Source: Gottfriedia sp002574545
Lineage (GTDB): Bacteria > Bacillota > Bacilli > Bacillales > Bacillaceae_G
Length of the DNA: 64,000 bases
Assembly (NCBI GenBank): GCA_052180195.1
Contig: CP197469.1
Direction: 5' to 3' (one strand)
Below the pieces are notes generated by a model. The model saw nothing but the letters and a program-made list of their open reading frames with translations. It had not been told where the DNA came from and searched no databases. Below are positions 53,605 to 60,876 of the stretch, in pieces. Made by a program: the position numbers and the translations under genes. How positions within the stretch are numbered: the first letter of the stretch is position 1; every line of letters begins with the position of its first letter.

Positions 53605-54473
53605 CTTTTCACCTCTTTATTTTTTGTTTTATTTATTAAATAGTCTTGAAGGGTAGCTTTTTCAATTCTAAGCTGGTATTCTTCAGCGATTTTTTTCCAC
53701 TTATTTGAAAATAATTCATCGACCATTACTTTTTTAGTCGAACTGATTTTGGAAGATTCAAGGATCGAAATATTTTTCGTTACTTGTTCGATTGAATCGA
53801 TATTTCCAGAAAGAATAAATCCTTTCTCCCGCATAACTTCCATTTGTTCATGAAATAGTACTTTTCCATCATTTACTACAACTATTGTTTCACATAATGG
53901 TTGAATTTCTTCGATATGATGTGTTGAAAGTAAAATGAGTCTCGGATTTTCTTCATAACTTTCCATTAATGCTTCGTAAAACTGGTTTCTTTTAACTGCA
54001 TCTAGCCCATTAGTTGGCTCATCGAGAACTGTAATTTTTGCGTTACTAGCTAATCCTAAAATGATTTGAGCTGCCGTTTTCATACCTTTTGAAAACTTAG
54101 TGATTTTTTTATTTTTAGGTAATTCAAAAACTTGAACTAAATGTTCTGCAAATTGTTGATCCCACTTAGGATGAAAATACCTTCCGTATTTTAACAAATC
54201 ATTTATTCTCCAGTTATGACCAAATGGATGATTTTCTTGGATATAACAAATATTCTCTAGTACATTTAAATTATTATAAGGTTCTTCTCCTAAGACTTTC
54301 ATAGAACCTTCGTTTGGTTGATAATGCCCAGCAATTAAGCTCATCAAAGTTGTTTTTCCTGCACCATTTCTTCCCCATAATGCAATAATACTTGGCTCTG
54401 TTTCAATTAAATTGAAATCTGTTAAAACTGGTGTTTGCTTGTATCCATATGTCAAATTTTTTATTTCGATCAA
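53601..54473 (-). CDS. ABC transporter ATP-binding protein
   Basis: A 290-residue ATPase. Walker A is LWGRNGAGKTTLM, the signature region FSKGMKTAAQI, Walker B ITVLDEPTNGLD, and the switch His is in LLSTHHIEEI. The C-terminal 70 residues are family-specific and helical. The KGMKT signature replaces canonical SGGQ, typical of this YtrB-like group. It follows the GntR gene by about 12 bp. Confidence 0.93.
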   Translation of the reverse strand: MIEIKNLTYGYKQTPVLTDFNLIETEPSIIALWGRNGAGKTTLMSLIAGHYQPNEGSMKVLGEEPYNNLNVLENICYIQENHPFGHNWRINDLLKYGRYFHPKWDQQFAEHLVQVFELPKNKKITKFSKGMKTAAQIILGLASNAKITVLDEPTNGLDAVKRNQFYEALMESYEENPRLILLSTHHIEEIQPLCETIVVVNDGKVLFHEQMEVMREKGFILSGNIDSIEQVTKNISILESSKISSTKKVMVDELFSNKWKKIAEEYQLRIEKATLQDYLINKTKNKEVKR

Positions 54474-54485
54474 TTTTTACCCCTC

Positions 54486-54857
54486 CTAATTCGAGTCGCT
54501 TTTTCTCTTTATTAATTCAATTACCATTTCTTCATTTAAATGAATTCTCTTGGCTTCTTTAAGTAAAGGTGCTACATAGTCTTCATAAAACTGCTGTTTA
54601 CGTTCTAAAAGTAACTTTTCTTTTGCTCCTATTGAAACAAACATACCTACACCTCTTTGTTTGAAAATAATTTCCTTATCAACTAATGCTTGAAGACCTT
54701 TCCTTGCAGTTGCCGGATTAATATTAAAAAAACGAGATAATTCATTTGTTGAAGGCACTTGTTCCCCTTCTTTAATTCTTCCATCTATAATTTCGTCCAT
54801 AATCATAACCGCAATTTGTTGAAATATTGGCTGTGATTCATCTAATGTCGGTTTCAT
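54486..54857 (-). CDS. GntR-family regulator, YtrA type
   Basis: A 123-residue regulator with an N-terminal winged helix (about 12-75; TNELSRFFNINPATARKGL) and a short helical dimerisation tail, the YtrA arrangement. It probably represses its own operon through the perfect palindrome at 54887-54910. ATG at 54857, with AAGGAAG upstream. Confidence 0.9.
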   Translation of the reverse strand: MKPTLDESQPIFQQIAVMIMDEIIDGRIKEGEQVPSTNELSRFFNINPATARKGLQALVDKEIIFKQRGVGMFVSIGAKEKLLLERKQQFYEDYVAPLLKEAKRIHLNEEMVIELIKRKSDSN

Positions 54858-54886
54858 TAGCACCTTCCTTTCATGGTTAGTTATTC

Positions 54887-54910
54887 GGTTAGTTACTTAT
54901 GTAACTAACC
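54887..54910. promoter_or_regulatory. Palindromic operator of the YtrA-type regulator
   Basis: Ten-base arms GGTTAGTTAC and GTAACTAACC around TTAT, a perfect palindrome overlapping the -10 box. A further half-like GGTTAGTTATTC lies next to it at 54875-54886. Confidence 0.75.
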
Positions 54911-54936
54911 ATACTACTAATTTAATCATATGTAAA
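54908..54936 (-). promoter_or_regulatory. Promoter of the GntR-ABC operon
   Basis: TTTACA (54931-54936) and TATGGT (54908-54913) on the minus strand with a 17-bp spacer, the -10 box inside the palindrome edge. Confidence 0.6.
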
Positions 54937-54972
54937 GTGATTTTATTTAGTACGCCTATTTTTGGATGATAT

Positions 54973-55004
54973 AAAAAAAGCTTAATGCGATTAGGCAATA
55001 AGCT
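54973..55004 (-). terminator. Terminator of the proline-rich DUF3992-like gene
   Basis: AGCTTA and TAAGCT arms with additional pairing, then seven T residues on the minus strand. Confidence 0.75.
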
Positions 55005-55024
55005 CATGTTGAACTACTATGTGT

Positions 55025-55471
55025 TTATTTTTTATCGAAAATTTTACCAGCTATACAATATTTTCCTTCTAAATAGATTTCGGATTGACCAATTTGTAGT
55101 ATGCTCACAGATTTAATAAATTGGCTAGTATAACTACTCGTATTACCTGGTAACACAGTAATTATATGATTAATATCGCTATTTACTTCGATTGTAATCG
55201 GTCCAGTACTGCCTTCGCTATTGTATACTGAAATCGTTGCTAACGCAGCTAAATTTCCACCTATGCTCCATAGTTCTACTGGTTTTTCATAATTATTTTG
55301 AATCAAAATATTTCCACAAAGATCAATTGGAATACATGAATCACATTTTGTAGGAATTGGTACTGGTGGGGTAGGTGGTGTTGGAGGAGGTACTGGTCGT
55401 AAAGATGATGGGGAGGAAACTGGTAATGTAATACTAGGTAAGTTTGGTACATCAGGTCTTTTCTGTTTCAA
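55025..55471 (-). CDS. Ena-like (DUF3992-type) protein with proline-rich N-terminal spacer
   Basis: A 148-residue protein. Residues 1-42 are a flexible Pro/Ser/Thr spacer (a PVPPPTPPTPPVPIP core). Then KCDSCIPIDLCGN introduces a beta-sandwich like the DUF3992/Ena subunits, with an interior ending LEGKYCIAGKIF, where a Cys matches the C-terminal Cys of Ena proteins. It lacks the standard N-terminal CC connector. It could cap, anchor or adapt an Ena fibre to the spore surface or to the collagen-like protein; this is inference. TTG start with GAGGGAT upstream. Last gene of the cluster, with its own terminator. Confidence 0.6.
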   Translation of the reverse strand: MKQKRPDVPNLPSITLPVSSPSSLRPVPPPTPPTPPVPIPTKCDSCIPIDLCGNILIQNNYEKPVELWSIGGNLAALATISVYNSEGSTGPITIEVNSDINHIITVLPGNTSSYTSQFIKSVSILQIGQSEIYLEGKYCIAGKIFDKK

Positions 55472-55551
55472 TTTTTATCCCTCACTTTTTAAAATAAAAA
55501 ACTATGTACTTGAAAATATTGGAAAGTCCTATTTTTAGTATATAAATCTTA

Positions 55552-55601
55552 AAAAGAAAAGTGACCACTATTAAGCTTTTTCAAATAACTTGTAGTCACT
55601 T
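55552..55601 (-). terminator. Terminator of the collagen-like gene
   Basis: AAGTGAC and GTCACTT arms around a long loop, followed by TTCTTTTTAAG on the minus strand. Confidence 0.65.
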
Positions 55602-55623
55602 GTCAAATTTAAAAAATTATAAA

Positions 55624-58600
55624 TTATCCTACTCTAACAATGGAAATTGTCGCAGCGGTCGTACCAGCTGCTAACGATACTGTAGCCGCTAAAGTAGCAG
55701 ACACCATCACTTGTACCGTATCACCTGCATTAATATTAATAATCACTTGATTACTGACTAAACTTAAACCAATTGCAGCATTAATATTCGTCCCCGCAAC
55801 CCCAACCCCATTTCGAAATAATTGAAAAGTCGTTAATAATGTCAATGTAGGATACACTTGATAAGTTATCAAATATCTACCACTCGTATTAATTGTAAAA
55901 ATGGTGGCTGTTGGATTGTTTACTGAAATATCTGCTGATAAATTTTGGGCGTTCGGAAACGGAATAGGTGAAGGACCTAAAAGTGTAATTGCAATAGTTG
56001 CTCCAGAAGTATTAGCTGCTGAACCAGATGTGTTAAAACTTGATCCGGTTGGGCCAGTTATTCCTGTTGAACCCGTTGCTCCGGTTGCTCCTGTCGTTCC
56101 GGTTGCTCCAGTTGCACCCGTTGCGCCAGTTCCTCCGGTTGCGCCGGTTATTCCCGTTGTTCCGGTTGGACCCGGTTCTCCGGTTGGTCCGGTTATGCCC
56201 GTCGTTCCGGTTGCTCCCGTTATTCCGGTTATTCCCGTTGGACCTGTTGAGCCGGTTGACCCCGTTACTCCAGTTGCACCGGTTATTCCGGTCGGTCCCG
56301 GTTCTCCGGTTGCTCCTGTTATTCCGGTTATTCCCGTTGCGCCCGTTGCTCCGGTTGGGCCGGTTATTCCAGTTGTTCCAGTTGTTCCGGTTGAGCCGGT
56401 TGCTCCGGTTACTCCCGTCGTTCCTGTTGGGCCTGTTACTCCAGTTGTTCCGGTTGAGCCGGTTGCTCCGGTTACTCCCGTCGTTCCTGTTGGGCCTGTT
56501 ACTCCAGTTGTTCCGGTTGAGCCGGTTGCTCCGGTTACTCCCGTCGTTCCTGTTGGGCCTGTTACTCCAGTTGTTCCGGTTGAGCCGGTTGCTCCGGTTG
56601 CTCCGGTTACTCCAGTTGTTCCGGTTGAACCGGTTGCTCCGGTTACTCCCGTCGTTCCTGTTGGGCCGGTTGCTCCGGTTGTTCCTGTTATGCCGGTTAT
56701 TCCCGTTGAACCCGTTGCGCCGGTTATTCCTGTTAAGCCTGTTTCTCCTGTCGTTCCGGTTGCTCCAGTTGCACCCGTTGCTCCAGTTCCTCCGGTTGGG
56801 CCGGTTATTCCCGTTGTACCTGTAGACCCCGTTGTTCCGGTTGGACCCAGTTCTCCCGTTCCTCCAGTTGCGCCGGTTATTCCCGTCGCTCCGGTTGCTC
56901 CAGTTGCACCCGTTGGACCCGGTTCTCCAGTTACGCCCGTCGTTCCCGTTGCTCCCGTTATTCCTGTTGAACCGGTTGCTCCGGTTACTCCCGTCGTTCC
57001 TGTTGGGCCGGTTGCTCCGGTTGTTCCTGTTATGCCGGTTATTCCCGTTGAACCCGTTGCGCCGGTTATTCCTGTTATGCCTGTTTCTCCTGTCGTTCCG
57101 GTTGCTCCAGTTGCACCCGTTGCTCCGGTTGGGCCGGTTATTCCTGTTATGCCGGTTGCGCCGGTTATTCCCGTTGTACCTGTAGACCCCGTTGTTCCGG
57201 TTGGACCCAGTTCTCCCGTTATTCCTGTTGCGCCGGTTGCTCCCGTTCCTCCAGTTGCGCCGGTTATTCCCGTCGCTCCGGTTGCTCCAGTTGCACCCGT
57301 TGGACCCGGTTCTCCAGTTGCTCCGGTTACGCCCGTCGTTCCCGTTGCTCCCGTTATTCCGCTTGTTCCGGTTGCTCCCGTTATTCCGCTTGTTCCGGTT
57401 GCTCCCGTTATTCCGGTTGCTCCCGTTATTCCCGTTGGACCCGGTTCTCCAGTTGCTCCGGTTACGCCCGTCGTTCCTGTTGCTCCCGTTATTCCGGTTG
57501 AGCCTGTTTCTCCTTTTGCCCCAGTTGGACCGGTTAGGCCTGTCGTTCCAGTTATTCCTGTTGGACCCGTCATTCCGGTTGTTCCCATTATTCCGGTCGG
57601 TCCCGGTTCTCCAGTTACGCCCGTCGTTCCTGTTGCTCCCGTTATTCCGGTTGAGCCGGTTGCTCCGGTTACTCCCGTCGTTCCTGTTGGGCCTGTTACT
57701 CCAGTTGTTCCGGTTGAGCCGGTTGACCCCGTTACTCCAGTTGCACCGGTTATTCCGGTCGGTCCCGGTTCTCCGGTTGCTCCTGTTATTCCGGTTATTC
57801 CCGTTGCTCCCGTTGCTCCGGTTGGGCCGGTTATTCCAGTTGTTCCGGTTGAGCCGGTTGCTCCGGTTACTCCCGTCGTTCCTGTTGGGCCTGTTACTCC
57901 AGTCGTTCCCGTTGCTCCCGTTATTCCTGTTGAGCCGGTTGCTCCGGTTACGCCCGTCGTTCCCGTTGCTCCCGTTATTCCGGTTGGGCCGGTTGCTCCG
58001 GTTACTCCCGTCGTTCCTGTTGGACCTGTTACTCCAGTTGTTCCGGTTGGACCTGTTGATCCCGGTTCTCCGGTTGGGCCGGTTATTCCTGTTAAGCCCG
58101 TTGTGCCGGTTGGACCTGTTGATCCCGGTTCTCCTGTCGGGCCGGTTATTCCAGTTGACCCCGTTGCTCCGGTTGGACCCGGTTCTCCTGTCGGGCCTGT
58201 CATTCCGGTTGTTCCCATTATTCCGGTCGGTCCCGGTTCTCCAGTTACGCCCGTCGTTCCTGTTGCTCCCGTTATTCCGGTCGGTCCCGGTTCTCCTGTC
58301 GGGCCTGTCATTCCGGTTATTCCTGTTGAGCCGGTTACTCCCGTCGTTCCTATTAGGCCTGTTGCTCCGGTTGTTCCTGTTGGGCCGGTTATTCCCGTTG
58401 AACCCGTTGCGCCGGTTATTCCGGTTAGACCCGGTTCTCCGGTTGCTCCGGTTGTTCCTGTTATTCCCGTTGTGCCGGTTGGACCTGTTGATCCCGGTTC
58501 TCCTGTCGGGCCGGTTATTCCAGTTGACCCCGTTGCTCCGATTGGACCCGGTTCTCCTGTCGGGCCTGTCATTCCGGTCGGTCCCGTTTCTCCTGTCGGG

Positions 58601-59736
58601 CCGGTTATTCCAGTTGACCCCGTTGCTCCGGTTGGACCCGGTTCTCCTGTCGGGCCTGTCATTCCGGTTGTTCCCATTATTCCGGTCGGTCCCGGTTCTC
58701 CAGTTACGCCCGTCGTTCCTGTTGCTCCCGTTATTCCGGTCGGTCCCGGTTCTCCTGTCGGGCCTGTCATTCCGGTTATTCCTGTTGAGCCGGTTGCTCC
58801 CGTTGTTCCTGTTGAGCCGGTTGCTCCGGTTACTCCCGTCGTTCCTGTTGGACCTGTTACTCCAGTTGTTCCGGTTGGACCTGTTGATCCCGGTTCTCCG
58901 GTTGGGCCGGTTATTCCTGTTAAGCCCGTTGTGCCGGTTGGACCTGTTGATCCCGGTTCTCCTGTCGAGCCGGTTATTCCAGTTGACCCCGTTGCTCCGA
59001 TTGGACCCGGTTCTCCTGTCGGGCCTGTCATTCCGGTCGGTCCCGGTTCTCCAGTTACGCCCGTCGTTCCTGTTGCTCCCGTTATTCCGGTCGGTCCCGG
59101 TTCTCCTGTCGGGCCTGTCATTCCGGTTATTCCTGTTGAGCCTGTTGCTCCCGTTGTTCCTGTTATTCCCGTTGTGCCGGTTGGACCTGTTGATCCCGGT
59201 TCTCCTGTCGGGCCGGTTATTCCAGTTGACCCCGTTGCTCCGGTTGGACCCGGTTCTCCTGTCGGGCCTGTCATTCCGGTTGTTCCCATTATTCCGGTCG
59301 GTCCCGGTTCTCCAGTTACGCCCGTCGTTCCTGTTGCTCCCGTTATTCCGGTCGGTCCCGGTTCTCCTGTCGGGCCGGTTATTCCAGTTGACCCCGTTGC
59401 TCCGGTTGGACCCGGTTCTCCTGTCGGGCCTGTCATTCCGGTTGTTCCCATTATTCCGGTCGGTCCCGGTTCTCCAGTTACGCCCGTCGTTCCTGTTGCT
59501 CCCGTTATTCCTGTCGGACCTGGTTCTCCGGTTGGACCCGGTTCTCCGGTTGCTCCGGTTACTCCTGTCGTTCCTGTAGCTCCTGTGATCCCAGTTACCC
59601 CTGTAGGACCAACTCTTTTAATCCCATTACAAGAAAAACTACTAGAACAACTACATTTATTCGAATTGGATTCAATCCCTTTTACGAAAGGAATTTTATT
59701 ACTATTCTCATTATTATTATTCATAAAGGAAACCAT
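55624..59736 (-). CDS. Giant collagen-like spore surface protein (BclA-like)
   Basis: A 1370-residue protein. Residues 1-42 are an Asn/Ser-rich head with a Cys cluster (Cys28, 30 and 36 in CSCSSSFSC). About 397 Gly-X-Y triplets follow (residues 43-1232), mostly GxT plus many GEP and GPT. The last 138 residues form a beta-rich domain (AITLLGPSPIPFPNA..., ISIVRVG) like BclA/C1q-type trimerisation heads. Thr-rich triplets are O-glycosylated in BclA, and Pro in the Y position of GEP suits prolyl hydroxylation. The usual BclA exosporium leader is absent. GAGGAAG precedes the ATG. It follows two Ena-like genes; a terminator follows. The antisense frame is open for 1303 codons by composition only. 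Confidence 0.9.
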   Translation of the reverse strand: MVSFMNNNNENSNKIPFVKGIESNSNKCSCSSSFSCNGIKRVGPTGVTGITGATGTTGVTGATGEPGPTGEPGPTGITGATGTTGVTGEPGPTGIMGTTGMTGPTGEPGPTGATGSTGITGPTGEPGPTGITGATGTTGVTGEPGPTGIMGTTGMTGPTGEPGPTGATGSTGITGPTGEPGSTGPTGTTGITGTTGATGSTGITGMTGPTGEPGPTGITGATGTTGVTGEPGPTGMTGPTGEPGPIGATGSTGITGSTGEPGSTGPTGTTGLTGITGPTGEPGSTGPTGTTGVTGPTGTTGVTGATGSTGTTGATGSTGITGMTGPTGEPGPTGITGATGTTGVTGEPGPTGIMGTTGMTGPTGEPGPTGATGSTGITGPTGETGPTGMTGPTGEPGPIGATGSTGITGPTGEPGSTGPTGTTGITGTTGATGEPGLTGITGATGSTGITGPTGTTGATGLIGTTGVTGSTGITGMTGPTGEPGPTGITGATGTTGVTGEPGPTGIMGTTGMTGPTGEPGPTGATGSTGITGPTGEPGSTGPTGTTGLTGITGPTGEPGSTGPTGTTGVTGPTGTTGVTGATGPTGITGATGTTGVTGATGSTGITGATGTTGVTGPTGTTGVTGATGSTGTTGITGPTGATGATGITGITGATGEPGPTGITGATGVTGSTGSTGTTGVTGPTGTTGVTGATGSTGITGATGTTGVTGEPGPTGIMGTTGMTGPTGITGTTGLTGPTGAKGETGSTGITGATGTTGVTGATGEPGPTGITGATGITGATGTSGITGATGTSGITGATGTTGVTGATGEPGPTGATGATGATGITGATGGTGATGATGITGELGPTGTTGSTGTTGITGATGITGITGPTGATGATGATGTTGETGITGITGATGSTGITGITGTTGATGPTGTTGVTGATGSTGITGATGTTGVTGEPGPTGATGATGATGITGATGGTGELGPTGTTGSTGTTGITGPTGGTGATGATGATGTTGETGLTGITGATGSTGITGITGTTGATGPTGTTGVTGATGSTGTTGVTGATGATGSTGTTGVTGPTGTTGVTGATGSTGTTGVTGPTGTTGVTGATGSTGTTGVTGPTGTTGVTGATGSTGTTGTTGITGPTGATGATGITGITGATGEPGPTGITGATGVTGSTGSTGPTGITGITGATGTTGITGPTGEPGPTGTTGITGATGGTGATGATGATGTTGATGATGSTGITGPTGSSFNTSGSAANTSGATIAITLLGPSPIPFPNAQNLSADISVNNPTATIFTINTSGRYLITYQVYPTLTLLTTFQLFRNGVGVAGTNINAAIGLSLVSNQVIININAGDTVQVMVSATLAATVSLAAGTTAATISIVRVG
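56041..59610 (-). repeat. Collagen-triplet coding repeat with higher-order units
   Basis: About 3.6 kb of degenerate 9-bp Gly-X-Y repeats, far richer in G and C than the surroundings. Longer units recur several times, for example the block around GEPGPTGIMGTTGMTG and the block GITGATGTTGVTGEPG. This implies recent segmental duplication; copy number will vary between strains and assemblies may collapse it. Confidence 0.9.
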
Positions 59737-59818
59737 TCTAACTTCCTCATTTCATTACATAAGGCTGTTCAAAAGAATTTTAGAACAATACGATTTAGAT
59801 AAAATGAATTAATAACTA

Positions 59819-60154
59819 TTACATTGAATATCTAATCGTTGTACAAAACTCCCCTTCTACTACCCCTGTTAAACCTGTTGTATCAATTTGAATTTCATCG
59901 AATAGCTTTTCTGAGAAAGCAACACTACTTTGTGGAGGGACAGTTAGAGACTCAATTGTTGATCCTCCTCTTAAAAAATTAACAACGATACTATCTGTTC
60001 CGGTATCATTTTTAAAATAGCCTGTAGCAAAAATAATTGGAGCGATATTATTTGTAAAAATTGTATTAATTCCGGGTGTATTCACTTGCCATGATATACA
60101 AACTTTATCTTGAAATATATTCTTAGTTGAGCAACGACTTTTACCATTACACAT
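59819..60154 (-). CDS. Ena-like spore appendage subunit (DUF3992), second copy
   Basis: A 111-residue beta-sandwich protein of the Ena/DUF3992 type. It starts MCNGKSRCSTKNIFQDKVC, with Cys2, Cys8 and Cys19, and ends GEFCTTIRYSM with the conserved late Cys. It lacks the adjacent CC pair of canonical Ena N-terminal connectors, so its cross-linking geometry should differ. GAGGAGACAAAG precedes the ATG at 60154; the longer frame (60208) overlaps the neighbour. It lies 26 bp after the first Ena-like gene. Confidence 0.75.
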   Translation of the reverse strand: MCNGKSRCSTKNIFQDKVCISWQVNTPGINTIFTNNIAPIIFATGYFKNDTGTDSIVVNFLRGGSTIESLTVPPQSSVAFSEKLFDEIQIDTTGLTGVVEGEFCTTIRYSM

Positions 60155-60180
60155 TTGCTTTGTCTCCTCATTTTCATGAA

Positions 60181-60558
60181 TTAAACAGAATAACGAATTG
60201 TAATACAAAACTCCCCTTGAAATAATATACCTGCCCCAATAGGGACTACAGCTTGTATTACATCAAACCATCTAATTGTAAAGGATAAACTAGAACCTAG
60301 TGTGACAACTTCGGATTTAATCGTGCCTCCATCAGAGTTTAAAAATACTATTTGTATTGGTGTAGCAATAGAACCTACGTCATACTTAATAAAACCAGTC
60401 CCTATAATATTTTGGTTAAAATTATTTTGAAAAAGTGGAAGTGTAGCGGTTATTGTATCTCCTACTGCTTGCCAAGATGTACATACCTGGTCCTGAACAA
60501 ATATCTTTTCGTGACAGCAAGCTAAAGTTGATGCCGAACAATTACATGAAGACGCCAT
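60181..60558 (-). CDS. Ena-like spore appendage subunit (DUF3992), canonical type
   Basis: A 125-residue protein that fits the Ena1A/Ena1B pattern: flexible N terminus with a CC pair (Cys14-Cys15), Cys26 in VCTSWQ and Cys118 in GEFCITIRYSV, with GFIKYD and SLSFTIRWFD strands between. In B. cereus-group Ena fibres these Cys link stacked subunits into disulfide-bonded, heat- and protease-resistant spore pili. Expression is expected in the mother cell, but I could not assign a promoter. AAAGGAAG precedes the ATG. First gene of the cluster. Confidence 0.8.
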   Translation of the reverse strand: MASSCNCSASTLACCHEKIFVQDQVCTSWQAVGDTITATLPLFQNNFNQNIIGTGFIKYDVGSIATPIQIVFLNSDGGTIKSEVVTLGSSLSFTIRWFDVIQAVVPIGAGILFQGEFCITIRYSV

Positions 60559-60791
60559 AAATTACTTCCTTTCTAAGAAAAAATGCATATTATCTACTTA
60601 TAATAAGCAAAGTGTCATGTATATGCTTGTACATTTGTCATAAAAAATCGAATCTACCACACATAGATCGGTGATAGATTATCATTTTAAAAATTGCTTA
60701 GTTAAATGCAAAATTACAAAATAAACGATAAAAAAGAATATTCTTATTTCACTACTTGGGAATACTTTATTTATAACTTGGTTACTAAATG
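60559..60791. other. Divergent intergenic region
   Basis: Lies between the Ena-like cluster and prfC. No convincing sporulation sigma-factor promoter could be picked by eye. No gene seen. Confidence 0.4.
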
Positions 60792-60820
60792 TTTCATCAA
60801 TCGTTGAATTCTAGTATAAT
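60792..60820 (+). promoter_or_regulatory. Possible prfC promoter
   Basis: TATAAT at 60815-60820 with a weak TTTCAT at 60792-60797, 17 bp apart, about 57 bp upstream of the ATG. Confidence 0.4.
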
Positions 60821-60876
60821 AGATAAGATGTAAAAATTTGTTTATGATCTTTGATTTAGAAAGGATATTATAATAG

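Noticed and set aside
55624..59736. Possible CRISPR array in the repetitive region
   Set aside because: The repeats are 9-bp coding triplets and longer duplications without unique spacers of constant length.
55901..59812. A plus-strand open frame of 1303 codons with Pro-Val-rich sequence, and two further plus-strand frames rich in Leu and Arg
   Set aside because: They are mirror images of the collagen triplet repeat, which avoids stop codons on the opposite strand. They have no ribosome binding site and no domain.
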